A stretch of 64,000 nucleotides of DNA from assembly GCA_026414545.1 (NCBI GenBank), contig JAOAIU010000054.1:31582-95581 (forward strand). Reading direction: 5' to 3'. This DNA comes from Candidatus Saccharicenans sp. (lineage in GTDB: Bacteria; Acidobacteriota; Aminicenantia; Aminicenantales; Saccharicenantaceae). The translations under genes were made by a program, and so were the position numbers. Every line of letters starts with the position of its first letter. Position 1 is the stretch's first letter. Shown here in pieces: positions 46,223 through 56,075 of the stretch. Under the pieces are notes generated by a model. It did no database searches and was not told the DNA's origin. It saw nothing but the letters and a program-made list of their open reading frames with translations.

Positions 46223-47302
46223 ATGAGAAAAAAATATAAAGATGCCGTTTTCTTTTTGCTCGGCGGGTTGCTGCTGGTCCTGGTTTTTGCCTCAGACGGC
46301 GAAGCTCAGGCGGGGCAGAATAAAGTATTCAAGATAGGACAGCTGGCCTGTGAGCCGGGCCAGACCGTCAGCGGTTTCCTGGAAGTGGCGGCCGGCCCGG
46401 ACCCGGCCACCAGAATTCCGATTACCATCATCAACGGCCGAAAACCGGGCCGGGTGCTGGCGGCCGTGGCCGGAGTTCACCCCTACGAGTATCCCCCCAT
46501 CCTGGCCCTTTACCGGGTCAAAGAATTGGTCAAGCCAGAAGAGCTGGCTGGAACGCTGGTCCTGGTTCACATCGCCAACCTGCCAGCCTTTCAGCGGCGT
46601 ACCATATATTACAACCCCTATGATTGGAAAAATCTCAACCGGGTTTTTCCCGGCGACCCCGGCGGCACCCAGAGTCAGAGGATAGCGGCCGTTCTAACCT
46701 CTGAAATCGTGGACCGGGTCGAGGCCCTAATCGATATGCACTGCGGGGATGGAAATGAAGCCCTGATTCCATATACCTACTGGATGCTGAGCGGGGACCA
46801 GAAGTTAGATGCCCTTACCCGGGAAATGGCCCTGGCCTTTGGTCTCAAGCATATTATCATCGACGATACCAGAGCCCAGGACCTGAAAAATTCGAAGTAT
46901 CTCGGAAACACGGCCATAGTCAGGAAAAAGCCGGCCATCACCACCGAATCCGGATACCTGGGACGGGTGGATGAAGAAGCCATCGTGGCCAACGTGGCCG
47001 GAGTTCTGAAGGTCATGAGATATTTCCGGATGCTGCCAGGAGAGCCGGAGTTCCAGACGGACCCGGTCTGGATCGATAAGTACCAGGTTATCTATTCGGA
47101 CTTTGATGGTCTCTTCCACCCCCGCTCCGGTATGGGTGATTATGTCAGGAGTGGCCAGGTAGTCGGGGTCATCACCGATTATCACGGGAAAGTTGTGGCC
47201 GAGATGAGGGCGCCTTTTACCGGCATACTGCTCTACATCATAGGCACCCCGCCCTGCAATAAGGGCGAGCCTCTGTTTGAGGTGGGCCGCGTTAAGGAAT
47301 GA
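46223..47302 (+). CDS. Exported succinylglutamate desuccinylase/aspartoacylase family (M14) protein
   Basis: The 359-residue protein has a signal peptide (about 1-29), then a zinc carboxypeptidase-like fold. Zinc ligands are His86 and Glu89 (GVHPYEY) and His173 (DMHCGDG). The C-terminal beta-domain (GDYVRSGQVVGVITDYHG, EMRAPFTGILLY) resembles the biotinyl/lipoyl-like lid of AstE/AspA relatives. Export suggests a deacylase or amidase acting in the periplasm; the substrate is unknown. An AAGGAGGG box precedes the ATG. Confidence 0.87.
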   Translation: MRKKYKDAVFFLLGGLLLVLVFASDGEAQAGQNKVFKIGQLACEPGQTVSGFLEVAAGPDPATRIPITIINGRKPGRVLAAVAGVHPYEYPPILALYRVKELVKPEELAGTLVLVHIANLPAFQRRTIYYNPYDWKNLNRVFPGDPGGTQSQRIAAVLTSEIVDRVEALIDMHCGDGNEALIPYTYWMLSGDQKLDALTREMALAFGLKHIIIDDTRAQDLKNSKYLGNTAIVRKKPAITTESGYLGRVDEEAIVANVAGVLKVMRYFRMLPGEPEFQTDPVWIDKYQVIYSDFDGLFHPRSGMGDYVRSGQVVGVITDYHGKVVAEMRAPFTGILLYIIGTPPCNKGEPLFEVGRVKE

Positions 47303-47793
47303 ACCCGGCCGGTAACGAAGCAACTGGAAGAATTCAATGGTCTTGTCCCGGAGTCTTTGGCCGGGGCTAATTTTCCGATGACTGGCTGGTAAGCCTGGGA
47401 CGAATCAATCGACTGGATTTCTAATGGCCGCGAATGAAGTGCAGGGCCGGGGCTTATTGAAGGAGAAGCGATACGCGGTCAAATCCAGGCCAGTCCTGAA
47501 ATTGCCCATCCTTAATCGTTGATTGAGGCCGCATTCTTGGTTGGCGACCGGCTGGAGCTCAAAGTTTAGTTCCGGGGATGCTCGGGGAGGGGAAAAGTTC
47601 TCGATGATGCTTTCCCAGGAAAAAATTTAATGAGTTGCCCAACCATGGGCCGGGCTGGCAGGCCTGACCTTTCTTCTGCCCGGAATATCTTTTAATTCAA
47701 AATTTGCTATAATGATGAACTTTTTAACCGGAGAATCCGTTTATAATTGTGAATTTCTGAGAATTTAATTTATCCTTTTCGGATTGCGAGATA
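47303..47793. other. Intergenic region of about 490 nt with A/T-rich promoter segment at its 3' end
   Basis: No protein-like frame or RNA gene was recognised in 47303-47690. The last 100 nt are A/T-rich and contain two perfect TATAAT boxes (47708-47713 and 47742-47747) on the plus strand, each with only a weak -35 region. They probably drive the DUF5916 gene at 47794. Confidence 0.45.
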
Positions 47794-49971
47794 ATGAAAA
47801 GATGTATTTTAACCTTTTCGGCTTTACTGGTTGCTCTGCTGGTAATCTTCCCGGGCCTGTTTCTGGCCCGGACAGCCGGTCAGGATCAGGATCAAAAACT
47901 GACCATTCCCCGGCTGTCGCACCCGCCGAAGATTGACGGCGTTCTGGATGAAGTCTATGAGCGGGAAGCTCTGAAGATAGAAGATTTTGTCCAGCTTTCT
48001 CCGAAGGAAAACGGTCAGCCAAGCGAAAAAACGGTAGCCTATGTTGGCTACGACCAGAAGAACCTCTACCTGGCTTTCCGCTGTTTTGACTCCCAGCCGA
48101 AGAAAATCCGGTGCTCGGTGACCAGCCGGGATAACTGCATGGAGGACGACTGGGTGATCATTTTCCTCGACACCTTCGGCGAGAAACGGCGAGCTTTCAC
48201 CTTTGTCCTCAATCCCATCGGGGTTCAGGCCGACTTCATGCGGATGGAAGAGGGCGGTAACGACAACATGGATGATTCCTGGGACACCTTTTTCCTTTCG
48301 GACGGAAAGATGGATGCTCAGGGTTACGTGGTGGAAGCGGCCATTCCCTTCAAGAGCATCCGCTTTCCCGACGAAGACCCCAAGACCTGGAATCTTGTCC
48401 TGGGGCGCAACCTGCCCCGCACGGGAGAGATAATTATCTGGCCGCGCTATTCCCGCGCCATTCCAGGACTGCTCAGCCAGGGCCGGCCCTTCGTCCTGAC
48501 CGGCAACCTGGAAAAGGGTAAGAACCTGGAAATAATGCCGGTGGTCACCTCGGCCAAGACCGAAGGCCAGAAGATAGATGTCCAGCCCGGGGTGAACCTT
48601 AAATACGGAGCCAATTCCAACCTGACACTCGACCTGACGGCTAACCCGGACTTCAGTCAGGTGGAAGCTGACGTCCCCCAGATTGACCTCAACCTCCGTT
48701 ATGCGCTTTACTACCAGGAAAAAAGGCCCTTCTTTCTGGAAGGCATGGAAATCTTCCGTTTTCCGGCAATTGAGATGGTTTACACCCGCCGGATTATCGA
48801 CCCCCTGGTCGGGGCCCGGGTCACCGGGAAAACCGGCCGGTTCAGCTACGGGCTGCTTACTGCCTTTGACCAGAAGCCGACCGAGAGCCTGTGGGATGTT
48901 CATGACGGCGGCGGCGAAGAGACGGTGGACCGCAACGCCCTGTTCAACATCTTCCGGGTAAAGGCTGATGTCTTTGACCAGTCATACGTGGGTTTTACCC
49001 TGGCTGATAAAGAAATAACGGGTGGTTTCTGGAACCGTGTGGCCGGGATCGACGGCATGTGGCGCTTCAAGGACCGGTTCTTCTTTTCCTTCCAGGCCCT
49101 GGCTTCGGATACCAGGAATGAAGGGCGCAACACCGCTCTGGCTCCAGCCCTTTACAGCGAATTCTACTATTACACCAGGCTCAAGAAAAAGCTTCACTGG
49201 GGCGTTGGCGGTTTTTTTCAGGCGATGCATCCCGATTTTGAGGCCTCTTCTGGCTTCGTCAACCGGGTGGATTATCGCCTGACCGGCCTTTTTACCTTTT
49301 TCAACCTGTTCACTGACAGAAAATACCTCAACCAGGTCGACCTGAACCTGCAGGTTGCCCAGCGCGATTCTTACCGGGGAGACATTGTTCAGGATAAATG
49401 GTTCAGGGCCCGCCTCCAGTTCCGTCTGACCGAGTTCAACCGCATCTTCATTTTCCTGACCAGGTCCATGGAGCGCTACGCCGAGATAGATTTCAACAAG
49501 ACGACTCTTTACCTGGAAGGCCAGACCACCTTTTTGAGCTGGCTGCCGCTGAATTTTTACTTCCAGACTGGAAACAGCATCAACTACGACCCGGAAGACC
49601 CCTTTCTTGGGTATAGCAACATCTATGGCCTATTCCTGACTCTCAAGCCGGAAAAAAGGCTGCAGCTCGGGCTGGACGTCAACTGGCAGACTTACTGGCA
49701 AGAGTGGGGTGGCCAAAAACTCTGGGATTACCTGGTTATCAGGCAGAAAACGACCTTCCAGATTTCCAAGACCCTGTCGGTCCGGACCATCGTTGATTAC
49801 AACGATTATTATAAGAAATTTTTTGGCAGTGTCCTCGTTAGCTGGGTGCTGAGGCCGGGTACTCTTTTTTACCTGGGAGCCGACTCCAATTATCTCCGGG
49901 ATGAATTCGGACATTATGGCCGGACCAACTATGGCATGTTCATGAAGTTCTCCTACTGGTGGCGGATCTGA
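47794..49971 (+). CDS. Outer-membrane-associated protein: CBM9-like domain plus DUF5916 barrel
   Basis: The 725-residue exported protein has a signal peptide (1-29), then a carbohydrate-binding CBM9-like domain (about 40-225: PPKIDGVLDE, NLYLAFRCFDS, DDWVIIFLDTF). A C-terminal DUF5916 region (about 235-725) is rich in alternating aromatic strands such as YALYYQEKRPFFLEGMEIF. It ends in an aromatic residue pattern (KFSYWWRI) usual for outer-membrane barrels. The substrate is unknown. No TonB-box or partner gene is adjacent. Confidence 0.87.
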   Translation: MKRCILTFSALLVALLVIFPGLFLARTAGQDQDQKLTIPRLSHPPKIDGVLDEVYEREALKIEDFVQLSPKENGQPSEKTVAYVGYDQKNLYLAFRCFDSQPKKIRCSVTSRDNCMEDDWVIIFLDTFGEKRRAFTFVLNPIGVQADFMRMEEGGNDNMDDSWDTFFLSDGKMDAQGYVVEAAIPFKSIRFPDEDPKTWNLVLGRNLPRTGEIIIWPRYSRAIPGLLSQGRPFVLTGNLEKGKNLEIMPVVTSAKTEGQKIDVQPGVNLKYGANSNLTLDLTANPDFSQVEADVPQIDLNLRYALYYQEKRPFFLEGMEIFRFPAIEMVYTRRIIDPLVGARVTGKTGRFSYGLLTAFDQKPTESLWDVHDGGGEETVDRNALFNIFRVKADVFDQSYVGFTLADKEITGGFWNRVAGIDGMWRFKDRFFFSFQALASDTRNEGRNTALAPALYSEFYYYTRLKKKLHWGVGGFFQAMHPDFEASSGFVNRVDYRLTGLFTFFNLFTDRKYLNQVDLNLQVAQRDSYRGDIVQDKWFRARLQFRLTEFNRIFIFLTRSMERYAEIDFNKTTLYLEGQTTFLSWLPLNFYFQTGNSINYDPEDPFLGYSNIYGLFLTLKPEKRLQLGLDVNWQTYWQEWGGQKLWDYLVIRQKTTFQISKTLSVRTIVDYNDYYKKFFGSVLVSWVLRPGTLFYLGADSNYLRDEFGHYGRTNYGMFMKFSYWWRI

Positions 49972-50026
49972 GCAACCAGTCGGTCGGGTCTATGGCTTGC
50001 TCAACCAAATAAATTGGGGCGGAGGA

Positions 50027-50055
50027 TAGACCTCTGCCCCTCTCTCGTCTAAAAT
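50027..50055 (+). promoter_or_regulatory. Predicted leaderless promoter of mfd
   Basis: TAGACC (50027-50032, four of six), 17-nt spacer, TAAAAT (50050-50055). The -10 box ends 6 nt before the GTG at 50062, so the transcript should begin at the start codon. No Shine-Dalgarno site is present. Confidence 0.5.
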
Positions 50056-50061
50056 AATCAT

Positions 50062-53000
50062 GTGAGTCTGGAGTTTCTGGCAGGGCTGCCGGAGTTTAGG
50101 GCCCTGGTAGCCAGGTTGAAAAAGGGGGAGGACTGTCTTTTTATATCCGGCATAATGGCCGAAGCCCGTCCTTATTTTTATGCTCTTCTGGCCAGGGAAA
50201 TAGACCGGCCAATCCTGGTCATCGGGCCGGCTAACAGTTCTCTTGGCGATAACAAACGGGGAACCGAAAATTTTCTCCGGCTGCTGTCTATAAAAAAAGA
50301 GGTCCAGGTTCTGCCGGCTCTTAGTCCCGAGCCCTATCTGGAGGTGGCTGTTCCCCTGGAGGCGGTAGCTTCCCGGATGAAGACTTTTTATAGCCTGCTT
50401 CATGGCCATAAACCGCTCATCTTTACCAACCTGCCAGGGTTGCTGAAGCCGGTGCCAGCGAGCGAAGACCTTATTAAATCGTTTATCAGGATTGCTGCTG
50501 GCGATGAGCTCGACCGGGATTGGCTCCTGGAGAGGTTGAAGGAGTTTGGTTACGCTCATGAAGACCTGGTGGCTTCTGCCGGCGAGTATGCCTACCGCGG
50601 CGGCATCGTGGATGTATACTCGGTCTGGTCGGATTACCCGGTGCGGCTGGAATTTGCCGGCAGTAAGATAGCTTCCATCCGGGAGTTTGATGCCTCCACC
50701 CAGAGGTCGATTAACCGGATTGAAACGACTGTCATACCATCGCTTCGCGAATTTCCCGGAGGTAACGAGTTCGTCGAAAAATTCTGTCGGCAAGCCAGGA
50801 TGCGGGCTCCCCGCAGTCGAGACCTGGAAAAAAAGATAGAACTCTTACGGGAGGGCGAGGCCTTCCCGTCCTTTGCCTATTCGGCCCTCCTGGTCAGGGA
50901 GCATTTTGCCCCGGTTACCGGGCTTCTGACCGACCCCCTGTTTATTTTTGAGGAGCGCGACCTGGTGGAAAAAGATTGGGAGGAACGGCTGACCGAATGG
51001 CAAAAATCTTATGAAGAGCAGGTCAGCCAGTCAGCTTTTTACCTGCCACCAGAAGAGATTTTTCCGCCGGAGATCCTGGAATCGATCCGGACACGTGCCC
51101 TGAACCTTGGCCAGCTGGGCGAGGAAGAGACTGGCGACCGGCTTCATTTTGGCTTCCAGCCGGTTCCTCGCTTTGACAACAAGATCCCCTTCTTTCTCCA
51201 ATATCTGAAAAAGCGACAGGAGGAACGCGACCTCTGTTACCTTTTCCTATCGAACCCGGGAAAACGGGAACGTTTGGCCGCAGTATTGCGGGAAGAAGAT
51301 ATTCCGGCCAGGCTTCTCACGGACCCCCGGCAAAGACCTCAGGGCGAGGAGGTTAATCTGGTTGAGGGCCAGCTGGAGCGCGGCTTCTGCTTCCCCCAGC
51401 AAAAAGTTTTCTTTTTTGCCGAGCGGGATATTTTTACTGAGGAAAAAGTCATCATCAGCCGGGTGCCCCGTAAATTATTCTTCTCCCAGTTCCAGGACCT
51501 GAACCAGGGGGACTACGTGGTTCATACCGAGTACGGTGTCGGCCGATTTAATGGCCTGAAAAAGCTGGACTTTGACGGTCGCTCCCATGATTTCATAGAA
51601 ATCATCTACCGTGATGACGACCGGTTGCTGGTGCCGGTGGAGGACCTCAACCTGGTCCAAAAGTTCTCCAGCGCCCCCGGGGTTGCGCCCCAGCTGGATA
51701 AGCTCGGAACTCAGACCTGGTCCAGGACCAAGGCCCGGGTTAAGAAGGCCGTGGAGGAAATTGCCCAGGAGCTCCTCGAGCTCTATGCCCGGAGAAAGAC
51801 GGTGGAAGGCCTGGCCTACAGCCCGGGGGGCCAGTGGGAGAGGGAATTCGAGAAAATGTTTATGTACGAAGAAACCGAGGACCAGCTCCGGGCCATCGAA
51901 GAGGTCAAACGGGACATGGAATCTCCACGCCCCATGGACAGGTTGCTATGCGGGGATGTTGGCTATGGAAAGACCGAGGTGGCCATGAGGGCTGCCTTCA
52001 AGGCGGTGATGGACGGAAAACAGGTGGCCGTTCTCTGCCCAACCACCGTGCTGGCCGTTCAGCACCTGAATACCTTCCGCCAGCGGATGCTGCTCTTCCC
52101 GGTTCGGGTGGAAGCCCTGACCAGGCTGCAATCGCGCAAAGAGCAGCAAAAAATAATTGAAGATCTGAAAAAGGGTTTTGTGGACATCATCATCGGCACG
52201 CACCGGTTGCTTTCCCCGGACGTCGGCTTTCATGACCTGGGGCTGTTGATAATCGACGAGGAACAGAGGTTCGGGGTTACCCATAAAGAAAGAATCAAGC
52301 AGCTCAAAGCCAGTATCGATGTTTTGACCCTGACCGCCACTCCCATACCGCGAACCCTCAACCTGGCCCTGAGCGGCCTCAGGGATATCAGCCTGATAGA
52401 AACGCCGCCCCGGGACCGCCTAGCGGTGCACACGGTGGTGGCTCCTTTCAATTCTGGCCTGGTAGCCTCGGCCGTAAAGCAGGAGCTCGAACGCCAGGGC
52501 CAGGTTTATTACATTCACAACCGCATCGAAGATATAGACCGGGTGGCCGACCTCCTCCGCAAGCTGGTTCCCCAGGCCCGGGTGGTGACTGTCCACGGCC
52601 GGATGAAAGGAGCGGAACTGGAAAAGAGGATGCTCGATTTTATAAACCAGAAGTACAACGTCCTGGTCTCAACCACCATCATCGAGAACGGAATCGATAT
52701 CCCCCTGGTCAACACCCTGATCGTTGACCGGGCTGACCTGTACGGGCTGGCCCAGCTCTACCAGCTCCGGGGGCGGGTGGGGAGATCTTCCCGGCAGGCC
52801 TATGCCTATTTCCTGGTGCCGCCGCTGTTCGAGCTGAGCCCGGAAGCCAGGGAGAGGCTAAAGGCCCTGAAAGAATTCAGCGAGCTCGGCTCAGGTTTCC
52901 GGCTGGCCGCCCGGGACCTGGAAATCAGGGGAGCTGGCAACATCCTCGGGCACAGGCAGCATGGCTTTATTGAAGCCGTGGGCTACGAGTACTTCCTGCA

Positions 53001-53496
53001 GCTTCTGGACCGTGCGGTCCGGGAGCAGAAGGGAGAACGAGTGGAAGAAGCCCGATGCGAGATAAATCTGAAGGTTGACTTTAGGATCCCGGAAGATTAC
53101 CTGCCGCAGGTTAACCTCCGGCTGAACCTTTACAAGAGGCTGTCTGCCCTGGAGAACCCGGAGGAAGCCCTGAAAATAAGGGAAGAGATACAGGACCGCT
53201 TCGGCCCCCTGCCGCCAGGGGTGGAGAACCTTTTTCTCTACGCCCAGATCAAGTATTATGCCGGAAAGCTTAAACTAAAGGCCCTAGACCGGAACGGACA
53301 GAGGTTGCTGGCTAAATTTCCGCCCGAAGTACATTTTCGCTGGGAAGCGGTGCAGGGACTTCTCAAGCGCTACCGGGGAAACGTTTCTCCCCTCGGATTG
53401 ATGACCTTCAACCTCCAGGCCGGTTCCGACCGGGAGTTTCTGGTCCAGGCCCGGATTATCTTGAAGGAGCTCTCGGGCTATACTATAATCAATTGA
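50062..53496 (+). CDS. mfd: Transcription-repair coupling factor Mfd
   Basis: The 1144-residue protein is of full length. It has the UvrB-homology module (about 1-340), the RNA polymerase-interacting domain (about 475-545, QGDYVVHTEYGVGRFNGL), the RecG-like translocase with Walker A GDVGYGKTEV near residue 632, motif II IIDEEQRFGV, QLRGRVGRSSRQAYAYF, and the C-terminal D7 domain. It removes RNA polymerase stalled at lesions and recruits UvrA. The start is GTG; an out-of-frame ATG overlaps it. Confidence 0.97.
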   Translation: MSLEFLAGLPEFRALVARLKKGEDCLFISGIMAEARPYFYALLAREIDRPILVIGPANSSLGDNKRGTENFLRLLSIKKEVQVLPALSPEPYLEVAVPLEAVASRMKTFYSLLHGHKPLIFTNLPGLLKPVPASEDLIKSFIRIAAGDELDRDWLLERLKEFGYAHEDLVASAGEYAYRGGIVDVYSVWSDYPVRLEFAGSKIASIREFDASTQRSINRIETTVIPSLREFPGGNEFVEKFCRQARMRAPRSRDLEKKIELLREGEAFPSFAYSALLVREHFAPVTGLLTDPLFIFEERDLVEKDWEERLTEWQKSYEEQVSQSAFYLPPEEIFPPEILESIRTRALNLGQLGEEETGDRLHFGFQPVPRFDNKIPFFLQYLKKRQEERDLCYLFLSNPGKRERLAAVLREEDIPARLLTDPRQRPQGEEVNLVEGQLERGFCFPQQKVFFFAERDIFTEEKVIISRVPRKLFFSQFQDLNQGDYVVHTEYGVGRFNGLKKLDFDGRSHDFIEIIYRDDDRLLVPVEDLNLVQKFSSAPGVAPQLDKLGTQTWSRTKARVKKAVEEIAQELLELYARRKTVEGLAYSPGGQWEREFEKMFMYEETEDQLRAIEEVKRDMESPRPMDRLLCGDVGYGKTEVAMRAAFKAVMDGKQVAVLCPTTVLAVQHLNTFRQRMLLFPVRVEALTRLQSRKEQQKIIEDLKKGFVDIIIGTHRLLSPDVGFHDLGLLIIDEEQRFGVTHKERIKQLKASIDVLTLTATPIPRTLNLALSGLRDISLIETPPRDRLAVHTVVAPFNSGLVASAVKQELERQGQVYYIHNRIEDIDRVADLLRKLVPQARVVTVHGRMKGAELEKRMLDFINQKYNVLVSTTIIENGIDIPLVNTLIVDRADLYGLAQLYQLRGRVGRSSRQAYAYFLVPPLFELSPEARERLKALKEFSELGSGFRLAARDLEIRGAGNILGHRQHGFIEAVGYEYFLQLLDRAVREQKGERVEEARCEINLKVDFRIPEDYLPQVNLRLNLYKRLSALENPEEALKIREEIQDRFGPLPPGVENLFLYAQIKYYAGKLKLKALDRNGQRLLAKFPPEVHFRWEAVQGLLKRYRGNVSPLGLMTFNLQAGSDREFLVQARIILKELSGYTIIN

Positions 53497-53512
53497 GATT
53501 ATTGAGATTTTT

Positions 53513-54463
53513 ATGAAGAAAGCTATTCTAGCCATCCTGTTGCTGGTCCTGGTGGGAGCCGTCCTGTATTTCGGTTACCACTATTTCCAGGAAAAAAGAC
53601 TGGCAAAAAGGTCAGAGGCCCGGGGAAATAAGGTCGTCTTCCGGGTCGAGGAAAAAAGCTATACCCTGGCTGATTTTGAAAACTACCTCAGGATTCTTAA
53701 CCCGGAGCGTCAGGAACTGCCGGAGGAAGCCCTGAGCCAGCTTTTTGACCAGTTTATCGAAGACAAGCTGATGCTCTACTCAGCCCTGAAGCTGGGTCTG
53801 GAGCTGACTGCCGGGGAGAAGGAAGCTTTCCTCAGGCGGATGACCCGTGATTACCCGGCCGAGGAAGGCCTGGCCGAAAAGCTGGCAGCCGACAGAAGCC
53901 TGGAAGAAAGCCTGCTGGTGGAAAAGTACAAGCACGAAAAGATAAAAGAAGTGGTGGTAACCGAGGACGAGATAAAACAATATTACGAGGCCAACAAGAA
54001 GGATTTCCTGGTCCCGGAGCGGGTCAGGGTCAGCCAGATCCTGGTTGCCTCCAGCGAACAGGCTATCAAGCTGAGAGAAAAATTGCAGAATGCCGGGGAG
54101 GAAGAGTTCAGACAGGCAGCCAGGGAGTTCTCCCGGGCCCCTGATGCTTACAAGGGCGGATTAATGGGCGTTTTTAAGCCCGGAGAGCTTCCGTCCGACA
54201 TGGAAAAGGTCATCTTTTCCCTGGGGGAAGGTCGACTGTCTACCGTCTTTCAGTCGGCCTACGGCTACCATATTTTCCGTCTGGACAAGAAATACTCGCC
54301 CAGCCTGCTGGGTCTGGATGAGGCCACACCCCGGATCCGAAACCTTTTGCTGGAAAAGAAAGTTAAAGATATAGTGGGCCGGGAAGTGGAAGAATTGAAA
54401 GCTACTTATCACTGGGAGGTTTTTCCACAGAACCTGCCCTTTAAGTATTATGAAGGGAATTGA
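53513..54463 (+). CDS. Exported parvulin-type peptidyl-prolyl isomerase, SurA/PrsA-like (first copy)
   Basis: The 316-residue protein has an N-terminal membrane anchor or signal (about 1-24), a SurA-N-like helical chaperone region (about 45-155) and a PpiC rotamase domain (about 175-265: RVRVSQILVASSEQAIKL, PDAYKGGLMGVFKPGELP). It probably assists folding of exported or outer-membrane proteins. It lies 16 nt after mfd and overlaps the next, related gene by 14 nt (or none if the latter starts at 54465). Confidence 0.87.
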   Translation: MKKAILAILLLVLVGAVLYFGYHYFQEKRLAKRSEARGNKVVFRVEEKSYTLADFENYLRILNPERQELPEEALSQLFDQFIEDKLMLYSALKLGLELTAGEKEAFLRRMTRDYPAEEGLAEKLAADRSLEESLLVEKYKHEKIKEVVVTEDEIKQYYEANKKDFLVPERVRVSQILVASSEQAIKLREKLQNAGEEEFRQAAREFSRAPDAYKGGLMGVFKPGELPSDMEKVIFSLGEGRLSTVFQSAYGYHIFRLDKKYSPSLLGLDEATPRIRNLLLEKKVKDIVGREVEELKATYHWEVFPQNLPFKYYEGN

Positions 54464-54464
54464 T

Positions 54465-55433
54465 ATGACTGCCAAAAAAATATTAATGCTGGGGCTGGCC
54501 GTGGTGGCCATCGCCCTCTGGCTCCCCGGAGACGTGGTCGAAGAAATAGTGGCCATAGTCAATGGCGATGTCATCACCCTGTCCGAGTACCGGGAGCAGT
54601 TCAACACCACCGTCCAGATGCTCCGGTCCCAGTTGAGCGGAGAGGAATATTTCAAGGAATACGAAAAGCTTAAGGATTCGCTTCTGGACATGATGATTAC
54701 CGACCTGCTGTTAATCCAGAAAGCCAGAGAACAGAACTTGAACGTGAAAGAGCAGCTTAAGGCCACCATCGAGAAAATTAAACAGGACAACCACCTGTCC
54801 TCGGATGAAGAGCTGATCCGGGCCATGAATGCCCAGGGAATAGATTACAACGTCTGGGTTAAGGAGCTCGAAGAAAACCTGATGCGCCAGGCAGTGATTT
54901 ACGTTGAGGTGGACCGGAACATTGTCCTGGACGACTCGGAGATAGTTTCATATTACAAGAAGAAACCTGAAGAATTTATTGTGCCTCCCGAGTACAGGAT
55001 CAAGGCTATCTACCTGTCGTCTGCGGCCAATCCTGACTATTTGCTGGAAGAGAAGAGAAACGCTATTTCCGAAAAACTGAAGAGCGGCTCAACCTTTGAA
55101 GACCTGGTGGCCGAATATTCTGAAGGACCGAAAGAAAACGGCGGCGACCTGGGATTTTTCAAGAAAGGAGAGCTGGAGAAAGCTATCGAGCAGGGCGTGG
55201 AAAAGCTCAGGCCGGGCGAGATTTCTTCCTGGATACAGGCCAGAAACGGCTGGTATCTGGTGAAACTGGAAGAAAAGAAAGACAGCTACCAGAAGACCTT
55301 TGACCAGGCCCGGTCTGAAATCGAACAAAAACTTTACGCCCAGAAGAGAGAGCAGAAAATAAACGAATACGTTAAGAAACTGAAAGAAGAGAGCTACATA
55401 AAAATACTGAAGCCCAATCCCCTAAACCTTTAA
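54465..55433 (+). CDS. Exported parvulin-type peptidyl-prolyl isomerase, SurA-like (second copy)
   Basis: The 322-residue protein has a signal peptide (about 1-22), then the SurA N-terminal pattern (EEIVAIVNGDVITLSEYREQ) and a PpiC domain (about 180-275: EYRIKAIYLSSA, SEGPKENGGDLGFFKKGELEKAIEQ). It is closer to classical SurA than the first copy. An ATG at 54450 is in frame, but AAGGGA lies just before 54465. Together the two genes form a tandem periplasmic chaperone pair after mfd. Confidence 0.9.
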   Translation: MTAKKILMLGLAVVAIALWLPGDVVEEIVAIVNGDVITLSEYREQFNTTVQMLRSQLSGEEYFKEYEKLKDSLLDMMITDLLLIQKAREQNLNVKEQLKATIEKIKQDNHLSSDEELIRAMNAQGIDYNVWVKELEENLMRQAVIYVEVDRNIVLDDSEIVSYYKKKPEEFIVPPEYRIKAIYLSSAANPDYLLEEKRNAISEKLKSGSTFEDLVAEYSEGPKENGGDLGFFKKGELEKAIEQGVEKLRPGEISSWIQARNGWYLVKLEEKKDSYQKTFDQARSEIEQKLYAQKREQKINEYVKKLKEESYIKILKPNPLNL

Positions 55434-55474
55434 GGCGAGAATCCCTGGCCAGGAGGCCCATTCGGGCCGGAAAA

Positions 55475-56026
55475 TCAGGTCACAAAAACAGCGGCGGCCA
55501 CGGCTGTGGTCCAGAGCCCTTTAGCTCCGGCTGCCACCTGGGAGATACTCCTGGTCCTGACCGTCAGATGATCGTTGATGCGGTAATAGTTCTCGCGCCC
55601 GCGCCTGAAATTATGGCGGGAGTAGGCCTCCCCCAGCTTGGTGGCCAGCATCTCGGCGGCTAGTTCCTCAGCCTGAGCTCCAGCTTCCTTCTCGCTTTCG
55701 CCAAACCCTTCATGCTCGGCCAGGTAGCCGTATTGTTCTTTATCCTGCGGAATGGCCAGTCCGATGGATGCGGAAATCAAGCGATGGGCTTCGTCGGTGG
55801 CGTTTTCGCTCATCACCAGGAAAACCACCTGCCCGGGTTTCAGCTTTTTCAGGCCCTCAGCCCGGCTGATCAACTGGCATTGAGGCGGGAAGATACTGGA
55901 GACCCGGACCAGGTTGAAGGGCGAGATGCCAGCCTCCCGCAGGGCCAGCTCGAAGCTTACCAGTTTCTGAGCATGCTGGCCTTGGCCCCGAGTTAGAAAA
56001 ACTTGTCTTGGTAAAATCGTCTCCAT
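55475..56026 (-). CDS. Pyruvoyl-dependent arginine decarboxylase
   Basis: The 183-residue proenzyme has the PvlArgDC fold. Self-cleavage is expected between Ser43 and Ser44 (RVSSIFPP), which turns Ser44 into the pyruvoyl group. Conserved EHEGFGESEKEAGAQAEE follows. It makes agmatine from arginine, for polyamine synthesis or acid resistance. No agmatinase or agmatine deiminase is in the window. It stands as a single gene, convergent with the second SurA-like gene. Confidence 0.92.
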   Translation of the reverse strand: METILPRQVFLTRGQGQHAQKLVSFELALREAGISPFNLVRVSSIFPPQCQLISRAEGLKKLKPGQVVFLVMSENATDEAHRLISASIGLAIPQDKEQYGYLAEHEGFGESEKEAGAQAEELAAEMLATKLGEAYSRHNFRRGRENYYRINDHLTVRTRSISQVAAGAKGLWTTAVAAAVFVT

Positions 56027-56075
56027 CTGGTCTATCCTTTCCTTGTCTATTGTCCCTTTAAGGTTGAAGAAAGGT

